NCBI GenBank assembly: GCA_963693305.1
Contig: OY855911.1
Span: 31,140,939-31,204,938, forward strand
Reading direction: 5' to 3'
Source: Meandrina meandrites
Lineage: Eukaryota > Cnidaria > Anthozoa > Scleractinia > Meandrinidae
DNA length: 64,000 nt
Shown here: positions 35,576 to 48,545 of the stretch, piece after piece
Numbering within the stretch: position 1 is the stretch's first letter
Layout: each line of letters begins with the position of its first letter
Position numbers and translations under genes: made by a program
Notes under the pieces: model-generated
What the model was told of the DNA's origin: nothing
Database searches by the model: none
The model's input: the letters and a program-made list of their open reading frames with translations, nothing else

Positions 35576-37122
35576 GGTTAACCCAGGGGGGAGGTAACCA
35601 CAGCCCGCCCCCATCAGGAATGGCATCGAAAGCGTGGGGTCTTGTAAGAAATGGTTAATTTCCATCAATAAACAGCACATATGTGAACGTTTATGTTAAT
35701 AATAGTCTCGGGTATTCTGTCAGGAGAGTGGGAAGAGGTTGAGAGAGAGATGAAATTAAAATGTGCTTATTATATCACAAACTTTCGATATCTGTACTCA
35801 CATGCACTTTCCAGAACTTTCTTAATTATTGTCAGTCTATAATATGTTTACATGTTGACCACTGCTCACTACACTCTTTTTCTTTTATAAGAACCATTTT
35901 TGTTTCGTTTCCTTAGAAACGAAACGGTATTGTTTTGGATTCGATGTGAAGTATTTACACAGTGGGGGCTACTATCCAATCAGAAAAATGCTCGTAACCA
36001 CAATGTCAACACGTTGTACAAAAGGCAAACAATCTCGTAAAAACATGTTCTTCAAATATCGGAAAGATAATCGTCAGCAACACCAAAATTTATTGAGATT
36101 CATTACAAATAGAAATATCTAACGACTGAAAATGCTTTTAAGTTCATTTAAAGCGATGTTTTGGCGAAAAATATAAAGTGAGCCTGTTCCGTGTTTAATT
36201 GTTATGTTACCATTCTAGCTTTTGCCTGAGAAAGAAGAAAATTCCCACCAATGAGAGCGGTTGCAGGCGCAAACAAAGACAGATTCCTTCGCTGTGTCGT
36301 GTTTGCTGACACGGAATTCGAAGGGCAAATTAGGAAGTTCCTTGACATTCTTATCCTTCCGCGATCTGGAAACGAAACACTATTTCTTTTTGAAATAGCT
36401 CCTTGTTATAAGAACGTTGAAGCTGAGATTTGACCCACAATTTAAGAAAATGTATGGGCTAAAATAAGAGCATCCTCAGGCTCAGCCAAATTTTACGTGT
36501 TCTTATAAAAAGAGAGTGTATATAGAGAGTTCTACTTGATTGACACCTCTTTTGTCATTTGTTACTTTTTTGTAGCTCTGTTGTGACAGACAAAGCAAAG
36601 AAAGCTAATTTACAAAATCGATTAAAGATCAAAACGTCACTGTGTAACGCCAGCACAGCGGCAGTGGAAATTAAAATTATGATAGGATATAGTTTGCTAA
36701 AATATCTTCTCGAATAGGAAGTCGTTAAGAAAGCAGATATTATTGTGATCAGAGCTTTTTCATTGCAAACAGTTTCTCTTTTCTTCTGTTAATGAAGTTT
36801 GTTGCTGTCGTGGACCTACTCCAAATGTTTTCTGCAAATGTCATATTATACAAATAAGGGCAAAGAGGTCACAAAAACGTCTGTTTCAAATGTTTAATAT
36901 ATATTCGTGGAAGCGTCTGGCAATTCAGAATGTGTAGTCATGCAAAGGACCGTCTTTCTACACTCGTATCTAAAGTTGTTCAGCACGAAATACGAAGAGC
37001 TTTGACTATTCTCAGAGCTTGAATTTCATTCAGAGGCCATCATGAGACATGAAGAGCGTTAGAGTAGATTGAAACTTGTTAATTACATAATGTGAAGCAC
37101 ACGACGGCCTTTTCGTAAAGCA
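35571..37122 (+). promoter_or_regulatory. Upstream region of copy 2, interrupted by a MITE
   Basis: It aligns in blocks with the copy 1 upstream region, including the last 190 bases before the ATG. The alignment is broken by a TA-flanked element at 35872-36518, which is missing at the corresponding place in copy 1. It begins with an inverted pair of GTGGTTTGAGGGCGG and CCACAGCCCGCCCCC. Confidence 0.45.
35872..36518. mobile_element. TA-flanked MITE upstream of copy 2
   Basis: The ends CACTCTTTTTCTTTTATAAGAAC and GTTCTTATAAAAAGAGAGTG are inverted and flanked by TA (35870-35871, 36519-36520). The corresponding copy 1 upstream sequence (about 15670) lacks it. A Tc1/mariner-type source is inferred from the TA target. 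No coding capacity. Confidence 0.8.
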
Positions 37123-40100
37123 ATGGCGCATGCCAACCCAAGACGTGCCTTTGTACACAGGGAAAGTATTACGGATCTTGTGCACAATTTAGAGCTTCTT
37201 TTTCCAAATGGACATGAGCCGTTTACCAACACTGAAAGGGGAGAAGAACTGCAAGAAAAGAAGATACAAGAACTGAGGAAAACAAATGGAACTCTGCCTG
37301 AGGTATTGTAGGCTTGAGCTCAATCGTGCATTTACAAATTAAATCGCTAAAATATATTACGCAAGTCATTTTAATTTACATGAAGCGTCTTAGTTATAAA
37401 AAATGAACACCGTTTAATATTTAGTCTGATCTCCATGTAATCGCTGCAGGCGAGCGATGGGTTTTATTTTCGTCTTGCCTTCTGCACGCCAAATCTTTTT
37501 ACAGTCATAGTCTAGTCATTTTATGTAATATATTTCTTGAAAACGATTGCTATCGATCTATGTCCGGCTTTGGAAACAAATTTTCCTGTTGTCGTTTGAA
37601 ACTAGCTCTAATTTAAACGTTTTTAAGTCTCTTGAAGAAAGAAATTGCTAGGTTAGAGAAATTTCAACGAGCCAGAGTCGCAGTACTCCCGGAACTTCAA
37701 TTCATGGGTAAGATATAAAACTTTTCGCCAGCGAAACAAAGCAGCGAGGCGACTGTTTCCTAAAGCGAAGGACGGTAGTTAATTTGTCATAAAGCTTGCA
37801 CACGAAAAAATCACTCTTTGGGTCATGAACAGCCAATGCCAGCAAAAAAGTAAGCGGCAACACGTAAGCTTCTGTCAGCTATAAACAAGGAAGTGATTCA
37901 CGAACGACTTCCGTTCTCGCTTGCAAGCCTCAGTAAACTGAGGCTTCCGAAATTTCATGAGTACAATATTAAACCATTAGTCAGGGCAGCAAGGCGGCTG
38001 TTTCCCCAAGCGAAGTGCGGTCACCGCAGTTTTAGCATTAGTTTTAAGGCTTGTACACAAAAAGTCACTATTTGCGCCACATGAAAAACTGCAAACCAGG
38101 AAGCGGCAAGACGAAAGCTTGTTTCAGGCTTTCAGGTAAAAAGGAAGTAATTTAAAGAAGACACTTGGCCTATAAACGACCATTCACAACTGTGATGGAG
38201 ATATTTAGTCGTAAATAGACAAACCTGCGAGGAACGTGCAACGTTATGCAATTACTTGATTTTTTTTCCCTGTTTCAAAGCAAATAGTAAAGATTTGGTC
38301 CCACTCGATAAAATTCGCCATCTGATGTAGAGTTGGAGACGCTATAAATTCGGCTTCTTTTAATTTTCTTTTGGAATTTTTAAGTCAAAATCCATGAAAA
38401 GAAGGTTGATTTCATGACGGGTTGGGAATGCGAAAGAAAACTTTATGTTGATCATAAAAATGTTAATTTATATCAGTGTATGTTTATACTTCAGGCCCTG
38501 GGAGTAGTTGAACTAGTACTATTGGCCGGGACTGCTATCTACTGAGACAGTTGACAATTTTCTATCGGCAGTCGATATAAAAGCCTCGAGTTTGCAGTCT
38601 AATTCATAATAAGATTTCCACCGCACGATTTTAATTGACTGGTAAATGTAAGAACTGCATAGGTTGGTGAGCGGTGATGTTTGAAATTACATATTCCATG
38701 TGGGCGATCTTCGGGATAAAGATACCTCATCTTCATTGTTTTCTATTCTTTTGCTAGGGATATGAGCGGATTTTAAGAGATCTGGAGCAAACTCGTGACC
38801 GAAGACACGTTTTAAAAGAGTACTACGAGAAAGTGAAGGATATTCTTCAAGAAACTACAGCGATAAGTCAGGAAGAACAAAGAGATTTTCTGTCTGGAGC
38901 TGAGGAATGCATTGCAGACCTGAAAAACAAGAGATACACTTTACTCATTGCTGGTAAGAAGACTAATAATTTTCGTTGTCTCGAGCTCGATTCCAGGCTG
39001 ATGTTAATAATGGGGTTACCCTTCTAGCCAGAGTTTTCAGAAAAGAAAAATTATCCTTGCTGATGTTAGGAGGCCTATGTTAAGAAGGGTGGGAGGCGTC
39101 GTGAGCTAATCGTTAGCGCGCTGGACTCCTGATCGATCGCTCCTGATCGACGGACGTTTCTGGAAAAACCGACCTTTCAGAGGCAAAAGTTTCTTTCATT
39201 TTTTGCTCCTGTAATAGCTTTTAGGTAAATAAGAAACCTGATGTAGTTTGCTCCCACGAAAAGTCATTTGATTTCGAGAAAAAACGGAGAAACGGTTTTC
39301 CTGGTCGGAGTCTCAATTTTTTTTTAACCCAAAAGTCGCCATCGTAAACACTCCTCGCGCTCGCAAACAGAACCGCACGGAGAGGTTTCGACGCTTACTA
39401 TTAACAGAAAAGCTCTTATTCTTTCAATGGAGTATGCTTTCAAGGCTTTAGCGAAACTTGTCAAACTCAAATCATTTTAAAACGAGTTAAAGGTTTCACG
39501 ACAACTAAAACTTGAATTTAATAGTAATTTCCAAGGGCATTATTTAATATGAGGTATAACTCCAAATTTTCTCAATCCTTGTTTAAACACACAAATATAT
39601 ATTTTTCAAAAACATACGTGAGAATACGCTTGGGTTATCGTTGGAGATTTTCATAGTAGAGCCCGTGAACTGTGACAACACTTCTAATTACAAAACGCAT
39701 GAAAATAAATATTTCAACCTCAAATATTCGCCTTTCCTTCTTCTTCACTGTTATTCCGATGCAAAACTTTCTTTTGAACGAAAGACTGAAATAACGAAGC
39801 CAAACTGGATCGATTTAAGCCCATTTTTAAATGCGGAACTCTTCGCGACTTTGGTCTACGACCGTGACTGACCGTGACATTACATGTGACATCATATTGT
39901 GACGTCCCTGAGTCTGTGCAGTAGCGATATCGATCAGTCACGGAGTCAGCGGTAACGCAATTTTAGTTTAATTGAAACTTCAAACTTCGAGCATCAAAAT
40001 GTGCCGGCTTAGGAAACCAATAAGCCTTTTGCAACAGTTGGTCATGTAACCAATTATCGTAAAAGATGAAGCTGGAGTTACATGATTTGGAAAAATAGAA

Positions 40101-43100
40101 AGAACATGTTTTAAATTGCCCGAATAAACGTTTTCAATCCAGTTGTATATATTAACGTTGGCCTTGTCAATCCTTAAATCTTTATGTAACTGTGAAATGT
40201 AGGGAGATGTCGTGAAACACTTACCCATAACTGAACTGCATGGAGAGATTTAATGGTAGACGGTGTGTATGAAAATATGAAAATTTAGAAGGATGTGTAA
40301 GGAAAAGCACTAACTGGATGACAAGACTCGTTCTTCGTATACAAATCCAGGGTGTCCACACAGTTCCTATTTTTCCTATCTTTTCCTATTTTTTGACCAT
40401 ATTCCTATTTCCTCCTATTTTTTAGTTGAAACCTCCTATTTTTCCTATTTTTTAGCTGGTAAAGCCAAAATGTGTTACAGAATTAAAAATGGAATCATAC
40501 TTTTATCGTAATCCGGAGGTCCCGGGTTCAAATCCTCCTCCCTGCCACTAGATGGTGGTACCGAATTCAACTCCTCCACGCTTTGTAAATAGCCAGCTGG
40601 TCAGCCTCCTACCAGTTGGGAATTTTAACAAATTTCTGTTCTATTTGTAATATTTGTTTGCTTATTTACAGTGTCCACAATTAGTACAACAGTGCTAAAT
40701 ACCCTGACACTTAAATAAAGTGATTTATTTTATTTATTTTTTATTATTTATGCTTGAGTATAGATTTAATGCAAAGCTGTCACCAGAATAACTTGGATAC
40801 ATTAAATTAACAAAAATATATCAGGTCCAACCATTGCTTGTTGGGCTTCTGTATAAAATGGGGTTGGCAGGCCTGTGTGACTCCTTAGTGCATGCTTTAG
40901 CCTTTTTCATAGTTTGGCTCTTTCGAGTATACCTTTGAATGATCTCCCTCTTTGTACGAAATGAGGGGCGGATCATGGTTGGTGTTGTGACAAAAGGCAA
41001 GATTTGTTTGTTTACCTTTTGTTTTGGTTGGGGGCTAGCTTCCTGTCTTCAAAATTCACTTCAGAGATAGTCCATTCTCTAGCAAATGTGATTTGAAGTT
41101 TTCAATTTTCTCTTTTAATATTTCTTTGCTAGAGTTCGTTAACTTCCAGTGGGTGAGGCAAACTAAAATTTATATAATGGAACATCTGAGTAGACTTATA
41201 GATTTAGGTATCCAGGCGTGTAATTTCTGTGATGGAAGTTACAGCTGTAAATTTAATCGTGGGGTGGTGAATGTTTACTTGTTCAATGAACTGCATTATG
41301 CCTTCTCTGATTATATTATGAAGATCTTGGCAAAGGTGACTGCCATTTTTGTGCCCACGGCTGTACCATGTGTTTGTGGGTAGTTTTTTTTTTCCAGCAA
41401 ACTGGAATACGTTTTCTTGATAAAGAGGTTGTGTAGGGATAGGAGGTTCATTCATGCAGGATGTTACGTATGCTTTGCATGCTGTGTGAATTCCCCATTT
41501 GTGGTATATTTTTAAAGAGGCTCGTTACGTCCATTGAAACAAGTATTGCGGCTGTTGGACTTTCGTTTTCTCTATGTAATTAATGAAGTCATTGGTATCT
41601 TTGAGATATATGACTTCTGTTGTTGTGCTTTAGGCTAAAGTAGCTTAACAGCAAATGATGATGGTTTCTCTGTCGGGCCATCACACCCTGATGTTATTGG
41701 TCTACCAACTGGGGTCGGTTTGTATTTTGGTGAGGCAGCTGTTGAATTCTGGAATGCGAGACATGTTTTGTGCTTGACAAAGCCATTTATTAGTCATTTC
41801 ATCTACGTGATTCCCCTGTTAGAGATCTTTGATAAGTTGCTGAACTCTTTGTTTTGTCTCAACTTTTATAGTGGTGGATTGGGATAGCAGACGGGGTTTA
41901 GGGAGGCTATCTTTGTCCATCAAAGTACTATGGATTCTCCCATTTTTTAGACAAAGTTTCCTATTTTTTTCGTATCTTTTCAATCCTAAAATTCCTATTT
42001 CCCTATTTTTTTAGCAACTTTGTCACTGGACACCCTGCAAATCCTTCTTATTTCAAATGGTCTTCAATTATCTTTTTATGAGCTATAAAAAGAAGTTTAC
42101 GAGCATGCGTTTATTTCTCCAAATTGTGTTGCATTTGAGTTTACGGAATCATGTTGGACACGTCACCAGCTGGTGCAAACGCCGATCAGAATGTAAGTTT
42201 TCATCATGACCAGTTTGCCATAAAAAAATTCTCACTGTTTCGATTCTAACAGGAGAGACCGGCGCGGGTAAGAGCAGCCTTATCAATCTCTTGTTGAATG
42301 ACCGCGTTTTGCCCACTAGCATCATGCAAAACACACACACCATCTGTGAAATATCCTATGGACCAAAAAGAGAAGCGGTGATACACTTCCCTAAACATAG
42401 CAAGCCTTCCCGCACGCTAAAGGAAAGCAAGTTTGAGAAGATTAAAAAGTACATTGAAAAACCGTTAGTGGATGGAAACTGGTGTGAGAGAATCGAGATC
42501 AAGATACCCAATCAACTCTTGAAGGTATGAATAGAATTTCCCTGTATACAAGATGTCTTTTAATTCAAAAACTCATTAATTATTCATAAAGAAAATACAA
42601 AAGAAATTAATGTTTAATGAGTGTCTTTATATCTGCTAAAGACACGGCTAGACTTTTCGTCCAATTTTCTGGGGCAAAATAACCCCAATTTTAAATATTA
42701 GTGCAAGAATGAGTTAATCTTCATCAGAAGATTTTGAAGCCGTTCAGTAAATTCGCAGTTCGTGTTTTATCAAGTCTAAAACACTCGGCTGCGCCTCGTG
42801 TTTTAAACTTGATAAAACACTGCTGCTCATTTATTAAACATTACATAAAGTAGGTCTTGGTAACGAAATGGCAATGGTAATGTAAAGAGAATGTTACACT
42901 CCTTTAAGCTGTTTAAAAGGGGAGCAATGGGTTAGTAGGTAAATAAGTACGATCCAAATCTAGATGATGCCTGAAGGTTTATATTTGTCATTATTGGTCC
43001 TCCCACTTTTATTATTCACTGCCATATTGTTTGTTTACGTTCAGGGTGGCGTCGTGATTGTAGACAGCCCAGGTGTTTGTGATTCAGAGCAAGTTAGCAA

Positions 43101-46100
43101 GATAGTCCTGCAATATTTGCCACAGGCCTACGCTTTCATCTACGTCATCAACTGTCAAAATGCCGGAGGATTACATGAAGACAGGGTCAGTAAAATAAAG
43201 CATTAAAGCATGCGCATTGAACTTGAGGGGTCGTTATGTTGTGCTCTTGGGCAGGCAGAACAGTTCACTCTTGTGCAGTGCCTCTCTGCGTCCTATAATA
43301 GAAATAGGTGCCGCGAACTGTTGGAGCAAACCTGACAAAATGCTGGGAGGATTAGAACTACTCATAGCCACTTTATACATGGAAATCCACAAAAGCTTTA
43401 GCGGTGCATGTGCAATTTTACCCGAATGCAGACTTAAGTTTGAATAAAATTTTCCTTGTGATTATTCTTAGCTTATGCGTATCCTGAAGGAATGGAAAAA
43501 ACTCTACAAAGGAGAGAAGGGTTGTGGTATCACTGCCGGATCTGCCCTTTTTATCTGCAATAAGTGGGATAATGTGGAAAAACAAGCCAACCAAGCCGAA
43601 AAGGAAGCTCTCCATAAACACATCATTGATAAACTCAGAGAAAAGATCCCCGAACTTGATGAACAATCTCAAGTGATTAGAATGTCGGTGAAGAAAGCAG
43701 ATGAAGTGCAGAAAAGGTTTAACGTGATGCGTGATGATCTGAACGACCTCATCAACGGACTACAACATCTTCTGCCACTGTGTATTGAGAAGAAAACAAA
43801 ATACTTCTATTGGTAAGATCCCTTCATTGACGGCATCAGCAACGGACACCTTTCGCGAAAAAGATTAATTTATTGACAGGTGTACGTCTATGTCAACTTA
43901 TAAACGATCTTTCTAGACTGGCATATTTAAGTCTTTGCTATTACGAAATTGCTTTGGAAAGTTAGTTCTTCAAAAACGTTTTGACTTTCCTGTTCCCTTC
44001 ATGAAAAAAAAACTACGGGTTATTTTCGAATTTCTTTGGTGAATCGAGATTGGGTCGTCTTCGGAACATTCAGGTCGTCCAACGAATGCTTCAAAGATAT
44101 ATAAACTGTTGCCAACTGGAAGCAGCGAGGCCGAGTGGTTACAGCACCGGACTTGAAATCCGGAGGTCCTGGGTTCAAGTCCCGTTCTGATCACTAGCTG
44201 GATTTGTTCTCGGTTGTCCCTGGTTCAACGCCATCGGTCATGCTTGTAAATAACCAACTGGTCTGCCTCCTGCCAGTTGAGATTTTTAACCATGTCATGT
44301 TTACTTAATGCTATGTTTTTTTACTATTTTGTTACATATACACGGCCCCACAAACTTATAGCTTTAAAAACAATCTATGTATAAATAAAGTTGCTTTATC
44401 TTTTACCTTTTTTTTGTATAATATGGAGCCACAAATGACTTGAAATTTCTTAAAAGCTGTGATTTTTTTGTTTTATCTTAACAGCTGGATCAGTGGTGAG
44501 CTCTGCAATTTGTTGGATCAAGCGAAAGGTGAAATGCGCAATGCCAAACGGAACGGAGAAGAACGACTCAAGGCTCGCGAGAAACTTAAAGAGAAACTCG
44601 AAAATCTCAGACGAGGTACTCCAATCCGAGACATTGAAGACGCAATATCCAATCACATAAAGCATCTGTGTCAAAGCATGACATCTTACTTGCAATCGGA
44701 CGACGTCAGGCAGAGGTTCTGTACATGGACACATTTGCCGCACATTGACGATCGCCATAAAGGAAATGCCATGAAGATCAAGGAGATCTATACCAGATGT
44801 ATAGAAGAACGATTCCAATCATTTCTTCAGAGCTGGGAAAACAGAGAAAAGCTTTTTACTAAACCACAAGCAGATCTCGAGAGGCGATTCCACCAAGGTT
44901 TCTGCGATTTTGAGAAGGACATCCGTAGCATTCACCGCGTACTCGTCGGTGAATGGGGGGATGAGTTTTTGCCTTTTGAGACTCGTCCTGGCAGACTGTG
45001 CTCGCCCACAGATCCAAGATGGAAGAAATTTCTTGTGTTGACTTTAGGAATTTTTATGCCAATTTTGTTTCCCGTTGGCCTGGCCGCAGGAGTTCTTTCC
45101 GCACCCGTATTTGGTTACCTGGTCGTCGAAAAGCATCTTAAGGAACGCAAGCTAATGACCAGTTCCATTAAAGCCCTAACAGAATTGTCCACCGAGTTCC
45201 TCGAGGCTTTCATCCAACACGAAGTTCTCAATCACGTCCGAGAAAAATTCTCGGAGGAGACGAATCGTATTGCAGGCATTAAGAGATGCCATCAACAGCT
45301 AATTACCAAATATGAGCAAAGATGCAAGGATCTCACAAGAAGTGAGGATGAAGAAAGGGATAATGAAACTCTGGAAAAGTACGGTCCGTTTTATGGGAGA
45401 CTGCAGGAGATGAACCAAAACCTGATGTTTGATGCCATCCAAAATGGAATACAGGTGATATCTTGCCAGATAGATGCCAGAAGACTTCGTTACAACGAGA
45501 GAGAAAAACTAGGTGGGGGCACCTTCGGTACAGTTTTCAAAGGAAAATTCACCCTACCCAGGCGTGGACGAAAAGATGTTGCCGTCAAAAAGCTTCGGGA
45601 AACTCCACATCCATCAAATGTGGCCACCTTCCTTCGAGAAGCAGACATATTAAGGTAATTATCTGTTGCAGAACAGAAATTATATTAATTCCTAGTAAGA
45701 TAGTGTAGGAAACCCTCGACGAATGGAATTTATGTTGTGCACTGATTCTAGTTTAGCTGTACCAAAAGGCAAAAGCTGTCCGCTACCTGTTCAGATGTTA
45801 TGTATCGTCTACCACTGAAACGTACCTTCCAGAAGAAAACTAAATCTATCTTGAACTATGAGGGCTTCCTGATCACTTCATGAGAACTGCCTTATTAGCT
45901 TGAAGCCGACCATCAAGAACCTTGTTTACAAACAATTACTCGAGTCCTTATGCCAGATAAAACAAGATTCTTGAGATTCCAAAAGGTAACCGATGGTTAC
46001 GAGTTCACACCACTTTACTGAATGCAATTAAGCATTCTGAAGGTGGAGATTGAAGTCACCTTAAATAATTCTTCTTGTCAGAGACAGATATACGTTTAGG

Positions 46101-47310
46101 CCAGGCCTTAAACACATCTGAGCACTAGCGTGCTCTACTTGTATGACCATTCTTTACACAGGCAACTGGCGCACAAACACATAGTTGCCTTCTATGGAGT
46201 GGCCATAGACGTTCGAAATCACAAACTGCTCTCCTTGGAATTGGTCTTTGATTTGTGCACTGGAAGTCTCAAGAACCACATCTTCAAAAACGACAACTGT
46301 ATTCCTTGGAAGAATGCGAGCGCGGTGGCCGACACACTACAATGGACCAAGCAGATTTTAGATGCACTGGAGTTTGTTCACGGCGAGGAGGTTGTTCACC
46401 GAGATCTCAAGTTGGACAACATTCTAGTGAGTTATCCAGCTGAAATAAAGTATGCCTGCTTGACAATTTTAACTTTAAGAATGTCCAGCATCTAATTTCT
46501 TATTAAAATCAAATGAGTGAAATACAACTATCCAGAAACTAAGGCCAAAACATGGCCCTATTTTCTGAGTTGTGAAACACTAAAAACATAAATTGTCAGT
46601 CGTTTCAAGATAAATTGACAACCCCAGGTATAAACTGAAAGTAAATTTTACTAAGACATGTTAGCCAAAACGTTATTCAGCAAACCACAGTTTAATTACG
46701 CAGCGTACTTTGGAAATCTCTCTCGTGCCACATGTTGTCGAATTACAGCTGAATTCCTTTATAATCACCGTACACTACAGAACAGTAGAGGTCTTTCATG
46801 ACTGTCTGCCATACATAACTGCTTTATCCCTTTTAGCCTCGAAAAATTATTAACCTCTCAATTAAAGATGATTCTATAAACACTTCGCAGATCTCAAGAC
46901 GCGGGCACATCAAGCTGGCAGACCTGGGCTTGGCCAAGTACAAGGACACAATCACGGGAACCGTATGTGGGACAATCCTGTACATGGCGCCTGAAGTATA
47001 CGAAGGCAAATCTTACTGCACAAAGGTTGACATTTACAGCTTCGGTCTCATCATGTGGGAGATGTGGTTCGGTAAAAATGTCTTCTCTGAATTGAGTTCG
47101 TTAAGCCGACTAGAATTCCTTCGACGAATTATACAGGACAATTATCGGCCTCAGACCCCCAGAAGAGATAGGAGATTCATTCCCAACCCTCCTCCTGCAC
47201 AGTGGAACAAGCTCATGGCATCCTGTTGGCAAACCGAACCAAGCCTGCGACCAACGGCGACAGAATGTAAAGACTTAATTAAGGACATTAAACATCAACA
47301 TGTGAAGTAG
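37123..47310 (+). CDS. Dynamin-like GTPase/protein kinase fusion (DSTYK-like), copy 2
   Basis: Eight exons: 37123-37302, 38758-38953, 42253-42524, 43045-43185, 43472-43812, 44485-45654, 46162-46426, 46891-47310 (TAG), joining to 994 residues. Exon lengths equal those of copy 1 except exon 6 (two codons shorter, in the region after FCTW) and exon 8 (one codon longer); phases are identical. GTPase motifs: GETGAGKS (126-133), DSPG (223-226), NKWD (293-296). A hydrophobic stretch precedes the LVVEKHLKERK helix at about residue 590. Kinase motifs all look canonical: LGGGTFGTV loop, VAVKK, HRDLKLDN (846-853), DLG (866-868), MAPE, DIYSFGLIMWEMW, and ASCWQ before the terminal Arg-Pro. This is the best preserved of the three kinases and is predicted to be catalytically competent. 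Its upstream region shares blocks with copy 1 but carries an extra MITE. Intron 2 contains a composite transposon insertion absent from copy 1. Confidence 0.9.
39092..39965. other. Intron 2 of copy 2, first part
   Basis: 39092-39135 is a truncated SINE head (GTGGGAGGCGTCGTGAGCTA) at the same place as the fuller copy at 18826. The rest, to about 39965, is not alignable with copy 1 and contains nothing recognised. Confidence 0.45.
40487..40740 (+). mobile_element. tRNA-Ser-type SINE, 5' truncated
   Basis: It begins in the anticodon stem (ATCCGGAGGTCCCGGGTTCA) and matches the SINE at 44122-44408 through GTAAATAGCCAGCTGGTCAGCC to an ATAAAGTGATTTATT tail. Nested in the composite element. Confidence 0.75.
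40760..41900 (-). pseudogene. Penelope-like reverse transcriptase remnant
   Basis: The minus strand reads, in broken frames, PVGRPITSGCDGPTEKPSSF, then AQQQKSY, SMDVTSLFKNIPQ, NEPPIPTQPLYQENVFQFAG and IHHPTIKFTAVTS with an LDT end. These match the order of conserved blocks in Penelope-like element reverse transcriptases. Stops and shifts make it inactive. No GIY-YIG endonuclease was noticed. Confidence 0.75.
42556..42846. mobile_element. Insertion in intron 3 of copy 2
   Basis: About 290 bases interrupt an otherwise aligned intron; copy 1 reads CTTTTAAATAAAGTAGG across the site. The second half is the inverse of 17520-17700. It contains a foldback around GTTTTATCAAGTCTAAAACACTCGG. Class unknown. 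Confidence 0.6.
44122..44408 (+). mobile_element. tRNA-Ser(UGA)-like SINE in intron 5 of copy 2
   Basis: Head GCAGCGAGGCCGAGTGGTTA, anticodon stem-loop CCGGACTTGAAATCCGG (TGA), B box GGTTCAAGTCC. Then a body with GTAAATAACCAACTGGTCTG and an AATAAATAAAGTTGCTTTATC tail. Intron 5 of copy 1 has no copy, so the insertion is younger than the duplication. Confidence 0.85.
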
Positions 47311-48123
47311 ACCAAAGGTTTTTTTTTTAATTTTCGACACAACAGAACTAAAAGGGAACTGAAAAAATGTTGCCAATGAGTGCCATAGTCAACATATCGG
47401 AATCTCAGTTGACCTGCACCACTTTAAAACCTCTGTTCTCTTTCGTTCTAGTTTCTAGTTAACCTACAGCTTTTTGTTCTTAGGACTAGAGGCATTTTCG
47501 ATTGTTTCTTTTGGCTTTATGAAGATTTTTGCAAATAGTGCAGGTCGAAGGTTTAAAGTGAATCTGTTGCCCAGGCAGTCAGTCGTGTAACTTCTTGGCT
47601 TACAATACAGTAATAGTCTGCGTAGTAGGAATGTGCAATGGAAAATTAAAACGTTTTCGGATGGTTTGATCCACCCTTTCAACCGGCATCAAACAAGGTT
47701 AAAAAGGTTTATTTGGTTGAAGTTTCCCACATTGTTTTACTATTTTCGGTTGAAACTGTTGATCAACATTTTCAACAATCCTATTGATCAACCGAACACA
47801 GTTTTCCCGTTAGAATACGAGAAAAAAATCGACCAATTCAGCCAACCGTTGTCTGAGTAGTTTTTAAAGAGCTAGTTGGTTGATAGTTGGTACTTACAAG
47901 GCATTGAGACAAATTCTCTAGATGAAATTTGTCACAAAATATACCTGTCACACAATGTTCAGGGTTTTAATAACCGTTTTTCCTTGAGCTGCGGTGCTGT
48001 TTCTAGACAGCTTTGCCTGAAAAATAAAAGAGTCCCAGTTAGTAAAAGTGCAAGATATCATGTAGAACTACAGGCCTTCTATATGTCTCGTTTACCGAAT
48101 TTGTGTGATTCAGAAAGAAAATA

Positions 48124-48545
48124 CCGTAATGATTCGATTTAGCGTCCTCCTTCCAATAAGCGTCCCCTTCCGAATAAGCGCCCCCCTTCGAATGTGTTTT
48201 TGTCAATAAGCGCCCCTATACCAATAAGCGCCCCCATTCTTATAAGTGCTCCTATTCTAATAACAGTTTTTATTATTGTTAGTTACCGTAAATAAACTCA
48301 TAAACATTCACCGTATCGTACGTGTATATATTTACCGCTAAAATTAACAATTCTCTTAAAAGTAACTGAACTTTCAACAATTTGTTACTGTTACAGTTTC
48401 TGTTATTTTTAGTTATTTTAATATTTATTTTGAACATTTGGTTGTTTCTCACAAAATTAAATAAGCGCCCTGTCTCGAATAAGCGCCCTCTCTTGAGGTG
48501 CCAAAAGTAAATAAGCGCCCCGGGCGCTAAATCGAATCATTACGG
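48124..48545. mobile_element. TA-flanked MITE with AATAAGCGCCCC subterminal repeats
   Basis: Terminal inverted repeats CCGTAATGATTCGATTTAGCG and CGCTAAATCGAATCATTACGG are flanked by TA. Near both ends AATAAGCGCCCC-type motifs are repeated about nine times. No coding content. Confidence 0.85.

Larger units (their letters stand above)
40349..42036. mobile_element. Composite hAT-like insertion in intron 2 of copy 2
   Basis: Terminal inverted repeats AGGGTGTCCA and TGGACACCCT, with subterminal CCTATTTTT repeats on both sides, are flanked by CAAATCC at 40342-40348 and 42038-42044. Copy 1 has one CAAATCC at the same place (25418-25425 region), the empty site. The interior holds a SINE tail (40487-40740) and a Penelope-like relic (40760-41900). 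The hAT assignment rests on the (C)AGGG end and the 7-8 base duplication. Confidence 0.75.

Noticed and set aside
44459..45658. 399-codon open frame as a separate gene
   Set aside because: Same situation in copy 2: it is exon 6 (44485-45654).
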